Source: Dipteronia dyeriana (lineage: Eukaryota; Streptophyta; Magnoliopsida; Sapindales; Sapindaceae). From it: DNA of 64,000 bases. The notes under the pieces are model-generated. The model was not told where the DNA came from, searched no databases, and worked only from the letters and a program-made list of their open reading frames with translations. Positions 11,394-22,692 of this stretch are shown here, one piece after another (positions within the stretch are counted from its first letter, which is position 1; every line of letters begins with the position of its first letter). Position numbers and translations under genes: made by a program. The DNA lies in assembly GCA_032871835.1 (NCBI GenBank), contig CM065300.1:107319088-107383087 (forward strand). Reading direction: 5' to 3'.

Positions 11394-12257
11394 TGTTTAT
11401 AGCCAAATTGGGCTAGTGACCGAAGGAAAATTTTCCACTCTCTAGCCAGGATCCAAATTTGAAATTACCTAGCATGGTACCAAGGTTCCCATAGAAGCGA
11501 GGAAAAGTCATCACACCCTAGGAACACCCTGGGTGAAGCCCGATATGATCAAATCGATCTCCTTATATCGAAATAAGGACCCAAGGCAAGACCGATATAG
11601 AATGACCCATGCTCCCCAAGGTCAAAATTACCTCACAAACTCCCCAGAATCCCGCCATCCTTTCCAGACATAGAGAGACACCTATAAGGCATCAAGTCGT
11701 ACTACAGTATCGCTCCATCTCGTCGAGGGAGGAAGCAAATCTAACACGGCATGTAGGAGGAAGATCAAAGAAGCTCTGTTATCGCTAACATTGTCATTTC
11801 AAGCTCCAAAAGGGATCTGGAAAGGTCGGATCGAGCTCCTATATCAAGACAAGAGCATGAATCTATCTCGCCTTTCGAAATAGTGAACGCCATATTCGGT
11901 GACCTCCATGACGTATCTCACCAATGTAATATACATGACCACCTTCACTCTCCAAATTACATTGAAACACTACAAACATGTAGGGCAACTGATAGAGTCC
12001 AAAGAGGAAACAAACTTATCTCAATCTAAGATATTCTTGAATCTGTTATTAAGCCAAAGTCAATGACATTTAAAAGGCATATCTCGCCCGATATGGAAGG
12101 ATTTGATTCAGAAAATAATGGTAGGAGAGTCACAAATTTAACCTAGTTGTACTATTTATAAATACGCTCGACTATGCACGAGTAAAAGGGAGTTCAACAA
12201 CAAATAGAACCAGAGACATATAAATTTTTTTTTACCTCAGCCTAAATTATGTTAACA
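11394..12257 (+). mobile_element. LTR of the Tat element
   Basis: Starts 'TGTTTATAGCCAAATT' after the polypurine tract and ends near 'gttaaCA' (12256-12257; 12262 is an alternative end). A TATA-like 'ctatttataaata' lies at 12153-12165, about 95 bases before the end. Only one copy is in the window, so the boundaries rest on the polypurine tract on one side and the primer site on the other. Confidence 0.6.
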
Positions 12258-12262
12258 AAACA

Positions 12263-12280
12263 TGGCCACCGTTGCTATCT
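12263..12280 (+). promoter_or_regulatory. tRNA-type primer-binding site after the Tat LTR
   Basis: 'tggccaccgttgctatct' resembles the 'tggcgccgttgccgggg' primer site used by Athila/Tat gypsy elements and lies a few bases after the LTR end. A primer site belongs after a 5' LTR, not a 3' LTR. Its presence means the LTR at 11394 also served, or once served, as a 5' LTR. Confidence 0.5.
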
Positions 12281-12540
12281 GCTAGTCGACAGGCATGAAG
12301 CCACCACACCCATTGTACCCAATAATGACTAAGAGCGTTTGAACGACTTTTGTATACACCATATGATTCAATAAGAAATTAGTGTCATTTTCCCTTGCTT
12401 GTCTTAGTATTTTGTGTTGTCATTCATCATCATTTTCACTATCAAATATACGAACCAGGTATCGAATGTACCAACCCTGACCGCCACCTCCGTGGTAGTG
12501 GTCTCGAGGGTGCTAACCAAAATCCCTCACCCCGAGTGAA
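12281..12540 (+). other. Short gypsy leader remnant
   Basis: Follows the primer-binding site and includes 'cgccacctccgtggtagtgg', a GC-rich piece unlike the X element that begins at about 12541. No open reading frame is recognised. It is probably the beginning of a second internal region cut short at its junction with X. Confidence 0.4.
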
Positions 12541-13240
12541 TTTTTGGTTAACAGAATCATCATGCAAATTAAGGAATAGAAATGGCTTCTACGAGATTCA
12601 TTATGTCAACCAAAGAATATGCCAACAAATATAAACTTGATATATGTGAACATATCAAAAAAGAGAACTAAGTCTAGCATACTATGCTCCCCCGTGATAA
12701 GTGCTCTATTTAAGATCAAGATAGAATAGTGTTCACAAAAAAATCCATACAAACGCACATTCAAGCAATTTTAAAGAAATCCAACAAAATAAGCTCCACA
12801 AACAATGAGAGATACACCAAGATTTTAAATCTCCCTCATAATTCTTCTAAAATTGCTAGAATATCAAATACTCTATAAGCGAGAGTGTGTTTGTGTGTGA
12901 ATTTTGCTTCAAGCATATATAAAAGGAGCAATTATGATATCAACATGTAAACCACATCAACACCTATTCATCCAAAGCATATTCAATCAAGGTCAAACCG
13001 ATTATCATCTGGAAAATTTTGATTTAAAAAGAATAGATTTTAACACATAAGTGTGAGTGTGTGTGTGCATGTGGCTCGTTTTTCCATTTCTATTTGTCAA
13101 CAAGAGTAATCACAATTTTCAACTATACTCATTTTAAGACTTTTTCCATTTTTTTTTAGGCTTTGAATCATCGATTTTCCTTTATTGATTCTTTTTCAAT
13201 GCTTATTTGATTTTACATACATAAACATAAATGCATGATG

Positions 13241-13940
13241 GCTTTCACTCATCACAATGGTGTAACCCTTTCCTACATTGGGCGGCTTAACAACCAAGGT
13301 GTGTAGCCTTTTTCATGAAGTTGCTTATTGAGTTCTATGTATATGCCGAAGCAAAATGGATATTGATCATATGTCATCTATCGTGTACTAAGCAATAAAC
13401 TTTAAGATGTATCCATAATTTACACATTTTCAAACTCAACTACTCAAACTTAAACATATAAAAGAAGCAAAGTGTGCACTTTTGAAAACCAAGTTTTAAG
13501 GCTTAAAAGTGCATGATCTAAAAGCAATACAAAGAGACTTACTTAAGATCATTACTTCTCAAGAGAGTAGCTTTCAAAGAAAATGAAGCTCATTTTTTTT
13601 AAAGCATGCCACTTATCATTCAAACAAGCATTTCAAGCATCATGAATAAGATCACTGTGAACACATCACTAAAAGATCTTTAGAGATCAAATGTCATCTC
13701 TAATATGACATGCTACATGATGCAATGCAAACATAGAGTTGAAAGATGGAAAGCTAGAAAGCAAGCATTAGGATATAAAAAAATCTTAGCAGCTTTTGGA
13801 ACAAATAAAAATCCTTTGCTCTTTTTATGAGCTCTCTTGGCTTGTTTGTCCTCATGACAACAAGTTATTGGTGTGTCATCCCAAGAGAATAAAGACTAAA
13901 CACTTAAACTCAACCATATATAAAAATGACTTTCTCTAGA
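13241..13940 (-). other. Conserved non-coding module, X copy
   Basis: Its reverse complement aligns block by block with 31590-32265 and 52860-53560. It includes the hairpin at 13580-13596, the invariant 16-base block at 13344-13359 (minus 'CCATTTTGCTTCGGCA') and the flanking 'acaccattgtgatga' block. Small insertions and deletions between copies are not multiples of three, and no shared reading frame is seen. That suggests an RNA- or DNA-level function rather than a protein. Confidence 0.7.
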
Positions 13941-14161
13941 AGTCTTAACAAAATTCTTCACCATATAGATTTCAAGAATTCAACTTCTCAAAAGTTAATC
14001 AATGAATTTTGACTATCATAGTAAGTGTGATAACTAAGCTCATGTCATGTTATAGAGAAATCAAACTAGCTAGCTAAGTTACTAAACAACTTGACACTAT
14101 TCTTAAATCTAACTCACATGTACAACTTACACTAAAGGTAAGAGCACTTATCCTTGACCCA

Positions 14162-15210
14162 TTAGGTCTTGGGTGCACAAACACATAAACCATCACGATC
14201 ATTTCTTATGACAATACTATATCTAGAAGATAAATTATCAAATATCTTCTCTATAAAGATATTTCTCATGTTAAGCACATCATTATTGCCATAAACAAAT
14301 ATATTATAAAGACTATGCATATGATCAATTGAAACACTCATTTTCACCAAAATCTTCGCGACAATTTTCTTCACATGATTATCTTTATCACAAACAAAAT
14401 TCAAATTGTTATCAAGAAAGAAATGTCCATAGAAGATTTTCTCATCTCACAAGCATGCATCACATTCCCTAGTTTGCTTTGTCTAATATGATTATGGCAG
14501 CATAGCAAAAGTAGCAAACCACAATAAATTTCGAGATGTTAGTACTTAGGTGAGAGTGTATCGATGGTGAAGACTCCTTACTTTTCTTGATTTTGCACTT
14601 GACCTTGGATGACTTGGCATTTGAAATCCTTTTGCTGCTTAGTGACTTGCCTTCAGTTGTTGAAGACTCCACTTGCTCATCTTCGAAACTTTAAGTCACT
14701 TGAATCTCAAAAAAGATTACCAAACTCTTTGGCCTTCATGATTACCAGCTTCTCATCCTTGCCTTTGATGGTTTCCGTTAAGAAATAAAAACAAATTAAA
14801 AGCAAAATCACTCAATAAACTATCTAACACAAGCGCATCTTTAACCATCTTCATTTCTGTACATTTGATCACTTTATTCTTTACTTCAACTTCATTTAAT
14901 GCTTTATCTCCTTCCTTGTTAAGAGTTTGAACTCTTGCTATCAAGTTGAAGTTAGTGATCTTTGACTTGCAATCTTCTCACTGAGTTGTAAAGACAAATG
15001 ATCATGACTAGATCGATCATCCTCCAGGAAAAATTTATCTTCTTTGCTTTTGTCAAAAACATTCTTTTCAAGCTTATCAACAAAAATTTTAGTAGACAAA
15101 TGAAATGTAAAACAAGAAGAACCTTTTTCACAAATTTTCTAATCAACAAAGGTAGACAACCATTACAACAATTATAGACTAAATGTTGTTATCCATCGTT
15201 AGTTAATAGC
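14162..15210 (-). pseudogene. gag-like ORF remnant of element X
   Basis: The minus-strand frames read first as a Lys/Glu-rich coiled-coil stretch ('ARVQTLNKEGDKALNEVEVK'). Next comes a damaged zinc knuckle at about 14510-14530, where C-Y-F-C survives but the downstream H and C are lost to a small deletion. Last is a C-terminal part ('HSLYNIFVYGNNDVLNM', 'SSRYSIVIRNDRDGLCV'). That last part matches the C-terminal region at 52430-52590 and 31250-31335. Stops separate the pieces. Confidence 0.65.
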
Positions 15211-15246
15211 CGTTTATATCCCAAATCACACTAATTGCTTTAGGTG

Positions 15247-15262
15247 ACCTACTTTGATACCA
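15247..15262 (-). promoter_or_regulatory. Primer-binding site of element X (initiator-Met type)
   Basis: On the minus strand the LTR end 'tattttCA' is followed at once by 'attggtatcaaagtagg'. This differs by one base from the 'tggtatcagagc' site complementary to initiator tRNA-Met that is used by the copia elements in this window. Confidence 0.75.
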
Positions 15263-15264
15263 AT

Positions 15265-16484
15265 TGAAAATACCTACAAGGTTATACTAAATAACCTAGA
15301 GGGGGTGAATAGGTTGTCACTCTAATTTATAAAACTCTTTCGAGACTTTTGACAAAGCCTTGGTGAGCATACAAATTAATATTTAACATGATTGTTATGA
15401 TAAAACAATTAACACATGAATACTCAATTCACCACCATTAGTCTACAAAATAATTAACAATAAACAATGTATCTTATAAACAAATATATTCAACGCAAAG
15501 CAAATTTCATAAGTTGTACTTAGAATATTACAATGTGAAACTTTACAACTTGAAATGGAATATCACAAGACACAAAGTTCAAACACTTACAAAGATACAA
15601 CAGATAAATGTACTAAAACAAGGAATACTTGTATTTACAATATTGTTTAATATGCACAAGTACATAATCAAAGATGATTATATACAAATAAATCTATGTA
15701 CAAATAAAATGATATTTACAACTTTGATATGAAGTGCTTGCATTTCACACATAACCACGATCTTGTTTTTCAATAATATCTAGAAATGAAGATTATAATA
15801 CGGGATACTAACTTACATATAAAATATATGAGAGGGATAAGAAGAATTGATACATGATGTTTTTATATGGTAAAACCTTTGTAGAGAAAAAACCCACGAG
15901 TTGAATACAACCATCGGGTACTTTTATTATTGGCAAGTGGACAAGACTTTCCTCAAAAGTGCTCAACAAATGATACACTCTATATTGGACTCGACATCTA
16001 CCCAATCCCTATTGGTAGAGTGGAAATTCCTTAAAAAGTGATCAACAAATGGCTCACTCTCTATTGGTGTCCACTCTAACCAATATAATTAAGAAGTTGG
16101 AAATTGCCCAAGAGTGATCAACAAATGAAATACTCTATGTATGGACTCCATCGCATCTTAAGATCTTGGGTCTGCTAATAAATAGTCTACTTTCTATCCA
16201 AGGCACCCATGCCTCTAGAATGTCTCCCATGCTTGATTATCCGGACCACATGTCCTAATCAAGACTCCTTGCTTGACTATCCAAAGCCTCACACTCTTAG
16301 CCAAGACTTCTACCTTTTACAAGGAAAATGATCTAAGTGTAATGCAAATAAAGAAAACACTTGCATCATAGAATATATGATCAATACATTCTATGAAATC
16401 TAGAAATAATCAATGAACACACAAAGTATATTTTTTTAGTTTATAATCCAAAATGACACCATACATGATGATGAATGAGGATAT
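15265..16484 (-). mobile_element. LTR of element X, inner part (3' end of the LTR)
   Basis: The minus strand ends with 'attcaccccctctaggtta', then 'tattttCA', as in the outer element's LTRs. It carries the divergent counterpart of their 43-base repeats (16140-16330). Its upstream half lies across the nested insertion at 38413-40113. The two parts together are about 2.9 kb, close to the 2.6 kb LTRs of the outer element. Confidence 0.8.
16480..16484 (+). repeat. Target-site duplication GATAT, left copy
   Basis: GATAT immediately precedes the TG of the outer element's 5' LTR and recurs immediately after the CA of its 3' LTR at 38408-38412. Confidence 0.88.
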
Positions 16485-17232
16485 TGTTAGGTTTTAGTTT
16501 GTGTTGGTATTAATTCCATATCAAAATGATGTTTACTTGTAATGATTTAGTTGTTTAGATTTATGATGATTCAAGCTTCAAAGAAGAATGAACAACAAGT
16601 CAAAGCAAGTTCAAAGTCGTCAAAGAGAAAGGATGCAATATAATTCTACAAAGGTATACTAAGACCTTATCTTTCTCTTACAAGGCTTAGGCACACACAC
16701 AAAATTCATACATTTGTGTCCCTGTGTCGTTGTGCACCATTATAGGCACACACATACAATTCATTCATATGTGTCCCTACATCATTGTGCCCCTTGTTTA
16801 ACACATTCACACACTTGAAGATGAATGATCATGCATTGGTATGGAAATAACATGTTTTGAAAAATGCATGATTGGAGACTATCTCTATGTAGTTTGCATT
16901 CTAGTGTGAATTATGTTTATTTGTATATATGTTTGTATAACATGGATATTGAACCTGATCTTATTCTTAAATCATTCTTGATTGAGTTTCGGTCATTTCG
17001 GTTACTAATACTATTGATTTCAAGTTTTAAGTCAAAAGATACTACACTTTCAACTCATGTTGCATACATTATGTTTGTCATCGAATATCTAGTCGAATTA
17101 TTATTTTCTGGGTTGAGTATCTTATATGCCCATGCCCGTGAGAGAGTTACATTTTTTAATCCGTAAACAGATTTGAATTCCGAGTTCAGAGGCCGGAGAA
17201 CGGTCGAATAATGCGTGAGGAGTGCAAGGGAG

Positions 17233-17338
17233 TTGCACCATGGCCAAAGGCCATGCATTGGTGCAAGCCCGAGATGGCGCATGGCCATCTCGGCTGCAAC
17301 TCCTTGCTACCCCAAGATGCCCACGTGCCATCTTGGGG
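17233..17338 (+). repeat. Cluster of three hairpins in the LTR
   Basis: Hairpin 1 pairs TTGCACCA (17233-17240) with TGGTGCAA (17259-17266) and encloses ATGGCC/GGCCAT. Hairpin 2 pairs GAGATGGC (17271-17278) with GCCATCTC (17284-17291). Hairpin 3 pairs CCCCAAGATG (17310-17319) with CATCTTGGGG (17329-17338). The cluster is GC-rich inside AT-rich DNA and lies just upstream of the presumed promoter. The 3' LTR keeps hairpins 1 and 2 in altered form (36536-36600), and X has a related hairpin at 39379-39403. Confidence 0.85.
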
Positions 17339-18329
17339 AAGCAATAACAAAGGAGGGCATTTTTGGTATTTTGCTTCATTCTTTCCCTCTCCTTTATATT
17401 CTCCTTCCCTCTCACATTTCATTCTAAGAAGAAATTTAAAATTGAGTGCAGAAATTTTCTCTCTACATTTTCTCACCTTCCAAAAACCATAACTTCTTAA
17501 TTTGAACTCCGATTTGAGTGATTCAAAGTTGAGAGTGTTTGTCTATTCATCCTCTATCTTTTCTCTGAAGGTTTGAGTGAGTTGTATTGCTTTTTTTGGA
17601 GTCTAAACACACAAAAATGGGACTTCACCTAAATCAACTAAGGTATTGATTTTCTCTCAAAGTTTTCTTTTAAAACTTGGTCAATTGCCTTGGGTTTTAT
17701 TCTTCAACATATATATATGTATTGTGAGTGTTTTGATTTGAGTTTTGAACTCTTTTAAAGCTGGCTTAAGTTTCAATTGAAATCTTACATGTTGAGTTAG
17801 GTTTTGATTTTACCTATGTTTCACATGTTTGGGATTGTATTGTGCTAGCTTTGATTCCAGGACTATTTGATGATCTTTGATTGATTGATTTCGTAAAAAA
17901 TAGTTCCTCACATGTATTAGGCTCTCTTGGCCGAATTCTCACATTAATACATGTGCTTATGTTCTTTTGAGCAATTCATGGGTTTTGTTGAATCTATGTA
18001 TAGGAATATGCTCTAGAACTTTAGCTTTAATCTAAATGACTTTGTCATATGATTTTAGCATGTTTTTGGTTTATGTGATTTAAACTTGATTATGTGTTAG
18101 TTGAACATATCTTGTGATTCAAGTTTTAGATCTATGCATGTATCTAGGTTGTAATTAATGTCGAACATATCTTACATGATCTAGATGATTTGAACATGCG
18201 TGATTGACTAGGCTACATTTGTTTTGTGCATTCATGCTCATGTCTAGTATTTTTCATAGGATGTGTTGATCATAACATTCTTTGTTGCGTGCTTGTTTGA
18301 TTTTTGCATTCATGATCACCTAGATGCCT

Positions 18330-18640
18330 TGTGAGAAGGAAGTCTTGACAATAGGTGTGAGACCTATATTGTTGAGCAAGTAAGTCTTGGCAAGAGGTGT
18401 GAGACCTTGGATTATCAAGCAAGGAAGTATTGGCTAGAGTCGGGAGGACTCGAATAGTAGAGCAAGAAGTCTTGCCTAGGGTCGTGAGGATCTGAAAAGG
18501 GTGAGCGAGGAAGTCTTGACTAGAGTCGGGAGGACTCGGACAGTTTAGCAAGAAGTCTTGCCTTGGGTCGTGAGTATCCGGTAAGGTGAGCGAGGAAGTC
18601 TTGACAAGAGGTGTGAGACCTTGGATTGTTGAGCATGAGG
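18330..18640 (+). repeat. Minisatellite inside the LTR, period about 43 bases, 7 units
   Basis: The core 'agtcttg' (once 'agtattg') recurs at 18341, 18383, 18426, 18468, 18512, 18554 and 18597, spaced 42-44 bases. Each unit continues with a variant of 'gtgtgagacc' or 'gtcgggaggactcgg' and 'gagcaag'. The same array is in the 3' LTR (37640-37950), and a decayed form is in X. Confidence 0.88.
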
Positions 18641-18891
18641 GCGACATCTTCATGAGTAGGATAGGAGGGTAGTTTCTAGGTGAAGGGGTCACTTGAGAGA
18701 TTGTACGTGTCTTATCTACTAGTGAATTTTGTTTGCCGGCAGTTGCTAACCCGTGGATGTTTCCTCTTCGGAGGTTTATCACGTTATATCTTGTGTCAAC
18801 TTTTCTCTATCCCTATCTCTCTTGTATTTGTATTTGTTATTTGAATACTAAGGATAGAACTCTTTATGTAAGTTGACTTCCTTTCTATGAT

Positions 18892-18896
18892 ATAGA
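18892..18896 (+). repeat. Target-site duplication ATAGA, left copy
   Basis: ATAGA precedes the TG of the copia 5' LTR and recurs at 29023-29027 after the 3' LTR. The uninterrupted site is visible in the outer element's other LTR as 'ctatgatatagattgtg' near 38195. Confidence 0.95.
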
Positions 18897-21324
18897 TGTT
18901 AGGATTATGCTCGATAGCAAGAGTGTAATATTGTAGTTACAATCTTTTCATATGAATAAAGTGATTTCTAGTTTAACAAATCTTATAACATTTATAGTTT
19001 AATTATTATAATTGTCAAATGTAAATAATCATAAGGTCAAAAGACTATGAGAAAAGAAAAATTGTTCATACATCTAGATATATATGAAGTAGACACAATT
19101 ATTTAGCTAGTCTTGAATAATATTCACAACTTAAGATAGAAGGTTGGGCGCCTTTGTTCTATCAAAGTTGTAGATTCTTTTGCTAGCATTTGAGTGGGAT
19201 CAAATGTTTTATGATGAGTTTAAAATCATCAAAGTGTGGTGTCTTTGGTAAAAAGAATCTACTGCACTGGGTGCATTGAATAGGATCAAGAAGAAATACT
19301 TTATCTAGAACCGTCAATGGATAAAAGTTTTCATTTGAAGACAATCGGAGAGTCTATCTCAATCCTGAGATAAATGATGGACTTATGGTTGCAAGTGTTA
19401 TCATTTGAGCTATCAATGAGTACGATTATATAGCATAGTCTATCCTCGATAGCTTGGTGGTATTCATTTGTTAATCGATAGAGGACTTCATTTATAGATA
19501 TGGACATTGTGGCTCCATTTTTTGAATGAGAGCAGAATGCCATCATATGGATGTTTTGAGGTATTGGATATTAAATCTTAACGTTAAGTTTTCAACAGTG
19601 TCTATTGAAACATGGCTTCTGGACAAGTCAAAATATCCAAGTTCAAAATGTGGTCACATGAGTAAATATGGTAACTTGGAGAGCTATATGACGTCAATAA
19701 GCTCTTGGCGATTACTGGTATTCTTCACGAGGATACATTTTCTCCAATAAGGTTGCCTAGGGTATGAGTGAGTAAACATCACTTATTCTATCTTTATTTA
19801 AGAGTTCAATTTTATTTCTTTAGTGGAATGAACTAAAATTAAATAGATCAGACCTAAGTGAATCATCAATTGATTGTGATTGGGTTGTGTCTATTGAAGC
19901 TTAAATTTAGATAGCCCTCCAAGATCCCCAATCCACATGAACTTGCATGGATCACTTGATATATTCTACCGGACCAATTTAGGGGTCCATCTAGAATTGT
20001 ATTAAGGCATGAGAACTTGTTTCTTTTTGTAAGAATCGGTCTAGTTCACATGTGGACTTTTTATTAAGGTCCAATGGGTTTAATAAAATAAGAAAAATAA
20101 TATATGGCCCTTATTTTTGGTATGGGCGGCAAAGGCTATTGTGAATAGCTTAAATATATTATTTTTATTTTATTATTTAATTAAATGGAAATTAATTAAT
20201 TTTTTGATTATTTAATTATTTAATTAAAAGTCAAAATCTTTTTCCTAATTGGAGATAGTCTCCTAAAACTATACTATTGTTGGTAGTATAGTTAATGTTA
20301 AAGACTATATTTGATAAGTAGATAAATAAAAGAAATTATTTATCTAATCAAATTAGGAAGTCTTTAATAAGGTTACAAATACACTTTTGAGTTGGATTAG
20401 GAGACTTCGTGTTAAGATAGAATTCCTTTTTGAAAAAGATTCTTAACCACCAAGTAAATCTACCTAAGGAAAAGATTCTTAACTACAAAGTAATCCTTCT
20501 TAGGAAAAGAATAAACTCTCCTAATCTATATCAATGATAAATTCGGCCAGCCCATATGGATATGGGAGAAGTTAGATTTCCTTTTAGATAAGGATTCTTT
20601 ACTACCAAATAAATCCACATAAGAAAAGGATTCTTGCCAACCAAGTAAATCCTTCTTAGAAAAGGATTTATGATCCTATATATATGTGTGTGTGATTTTT
20701 GGCCAGGCCTAAGAATTCTATGATGAAAATTTCGGCCATTCCTAGGTATTTTTCAAGAGAGAATTTGGCATAGCAAGCGAGAATTTTGAGGAAGAAAAAT
20801 TAGTTTTTGCTCTAGACAAAATTCAATCAACTCATAGAAAATGGGTGTGGAATTTGGCCAAGGAGAAATGAGAAAAAGAGAACGTTTTTGTTTTCGATAG
20901 TACACTAGTATCCTTTACATCAAAAAGGTTTTGTGTGCAACATCGAATCAAGGTCCACGCGAGTTTCAATCAAATTGATTGATAATTCACAAGTGGCCGA
21001 ACGTTCTTGATTTTTCTCTTGGAGGATATTTGTAACTAACAACGAAATAAATTTTGTTTGTTTCCATCATCAGGTATAAAATTTAAAGAAAGGGAGCCCA
21101 CACTCCTAGGTGATTCACTTTCGAGATTGGATTGGAAGATCTTGTGGAATCAATTCAACGCTTGTTCAATCGTCCCGAGCAAAAGGTACAACACTTTTTA
21201 TATACATCAATTAATCTAGGGTTAAGGTTCTCGTTGCATAAAAGGGATTTTTTTTTATATATGCAAACCCTAATTTTCGTTTTTATCACGCTTCCGTTGC
21301 GTTTTGAACCCGTTTTTCCCTACA
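18897..21324 (+). mobile_element. Copia 5' LTR
   Basis: Runs from TGTTAGGATT to 'ttttccctaCA'. A TATA-like 'cctatatatatgtg' at 20675-20688 is the likely core promoter. The segment before it (20417-20670) holds about five degenerate copies of a 'aaaggattcttaaccaccaa' unit. Confidence 0.95.
20417..20670 (+). repeat. Degenerate direct repeats upstream of the copia promoter
   Basis: Variants of 'aaaggattcttaaccaccaa' followed by 'gtaaatccacctaagg' recur about every 38-45 bases, with one longer gap. They precede the TATA-like motif. The same arrangement is in the 3' LTR (28140-28385) and, reduced, in the solo LTR (6090-6185). Confidence 0.7.
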
Positions 21325-21326
21325 AT

Positions 21327-21338
21327 TGGTATCAGAGC
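21327..21338 (+). promoter_or_regulatory. Copia primer-binding site (initiator tRNA-Met)
   Basis: 'tggtatcagagc' lies two bases after the LTR end. It is the standard complement to the 3' end of plant initiator tRNA-Met, where first-strand synthesis starts. Confidence 0.95.
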
Positions 21339-22692
21339 CAGGTTGTACCCTTGATTAATTGATGAATGTGTTCATGAATCTTTTTATTTTTATTGTTTAT
21401 ATGCATGTTTTAGAAAGAGATGGCACTCTATGTATTCGCATATATATTTACATTTGAATGTATGGATATATATATATATATATATATATGTGGTTTGTTA
21501 TTGCTCAATTTTGGTCCTAGAATTTCAGTATAATTTTGTTTTGGAATTGTAACAAGAAGGGTGGTCTATTATCGCCATAATTTCCTTCTTGGTAGTTGAT
21601 AATTTTTTTTTTGTTGTTGTAGTAAAAAAAAACCTGCAGTATTTTGTTATGTAAATTCTTCTGTAATACATTCATGTTTCGAAGACTCGAAGGTTTGAAG
21701 AATTAGGAGAACCGAAACAAGTTTGGGACCGTACGAGCGGTAACAACTAACGTGCGTGCGAAGAGTGCGCATCCACGTTTGTTGTGGCATGGGCTGCGCA
21801 CGGCATCCCTTTAGTAGCCATAGGCTGCGCATGGTAGCCCTTTATGGGTTTGTGGCATGTGCATGCCCATGGGTAAGGGCAAGGGGTGCGCACGCTCATG
21901 GGAGGTAGCTGAGGGAGTTCGAACGACGTAGGTCGTGTGAATACTTGTTCGCCAAGAAAGGAGTTCTTGTATTCCAAGATATATGTAATTTACTTGTTTT
22001 TCTAGGATGTACGAAAATTGTAGCTATTTATATTTTTGTAAATATTGCAATGTTGGTCATTGTTTGATAACATGTCATATAGAATATGAGTGCCACTCAC
22101 ATATCTCTTTTGGTATGAACATGCATTGAATGGCTTAAGTATCTAAATTGTCATCTAGATAACTTGGTAAATCATTCTTTGGAATTCGATCACACGCCTT
22201 AAACAATTGAGTGGGAGAAGGTGTTTTGGAACACCTACGGCCTCCAAGTTTAGTTGAGCTTTATGTTTCATGAATAACCTCCCAAGAGGTATTCATGAAT
22301 GGAATTTAGCAAGATACTTCCTTACAAGGATAGACTAGACAATTAGCCCAAACGATATCTACTTCCAAAGGAGGGATATTCGTGAGGGATTATATTGAAG
22401 GTCGATAACTTGGTAACACACTTAATGTAATTTTATTAATATCCTCTCGAGAGTTCTTGTTAATAAAATTGCAAGGCTAAAATAGTAAACGTTGGTTGTT
22501 ATGTTAACAATTAGATTGGACCTAGTCCAACTAGTATATGGTGCGTACTCCTAAATGAGGCGTGACATTTATGGGTGTTGGATCACCGTTGAATTTTTAC
22601 GATTGAATTATTTTATTTAATTCAAGATAAATATTCAAAAGTGATTTATCATGATTATTTACTTATATATTTTTTGTTAATATAAAGAAATC
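21339..22692 (+). other. Copia leader, 1.35 kb without coding potential
   Basis: Holds a TA microsatellite (about 21466-21489) and a GC-rich block at 21750-21905 with two copies of 'ggctgcgcayggyakccctt', 31 bases apart (21792 and 21823). A minus-strand open frame over this block is only a by-product of the repeats. Leaders of this length usually hold packaging and translation signals, but none can be named here. Confidence 0.6.

Larger units (their letters stand above)
105..12257 (+). mobile_element. Degenerate Tat-lineage Ty3/gypsy retrotransposon
   Basis: The order gag, protease, RT, RNase H, a second RNase H-like domain, integrase, long 3' region, antisense ORF, polypurine tract and LTR fits Tat-lineage (Ogre/Grande-like) gypsy elements. 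The second RNase H and the antisense ORF before the 3' LTR are hallmarks of that group. All sense domains carry several stops and frameshifts, so the copy is dead. Its 5' LTR and gag start are missing. Two copia LTRs of one family lie in it, at 1-104 and 4533-6764. Lineage is judged from motif content only. Confidence 0.8.
12541..15264 (-). mobile_element. Internal region of gag-only element X (minus strand)
   Basis: Read on the minus strand, this matches the internal region of the plus-strand outer element (31560-32960) and of the copy at 51242-53735. It starts after the primer site at 15247-15262, contains remnants of the gag-like ORF (15210-14162), then the conserved non-coding module, and stops matching near 12541. 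The gag N-terminus and the far end, including the 3' LTR, are missing. Its 5' LTR is 15265-16484 joined to 38413-40113. Confidence 0.8.
16485..18896 (+). mobile_element. 5' LTR of the outer element, first part
   Basis: Begins 'TGTTAGGTTTTAG' and aligns with 35798-38195. It is interrupted at ATAGA (18892-18896) by the nested copia element and resumes at 29028. It contains three consecutive hairpins (17233-17338), a weak TATA-like 'ctttatattc' near 17392-17401 and a 43-base tandem array (18330-18640). Confidence 0.9.

Noticed and set aside
17122..17476. Overlapping open frames of 90-100 residues on both strands in the outer LTR (also at 36360-36797)
   Set aside because: They coincide with the palindromic hairpin cluster, which opens frames on both strands symmetrically.
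18330..18640. CRISPR-like array of about 43-base units
   Set aside because: Units are contiguous without unique spacers, sit within an LTR and are in a plant genome.
18270..18782. 170-residue minus-strand open frame with repeated 'SCQDLLAQQ' and 'YCQDFLL' peptides
   Set aside because: It is the reverse translation of the 43-base repeats in a non-coding LTR. The matching frame in the 3' LTR is broken differently.
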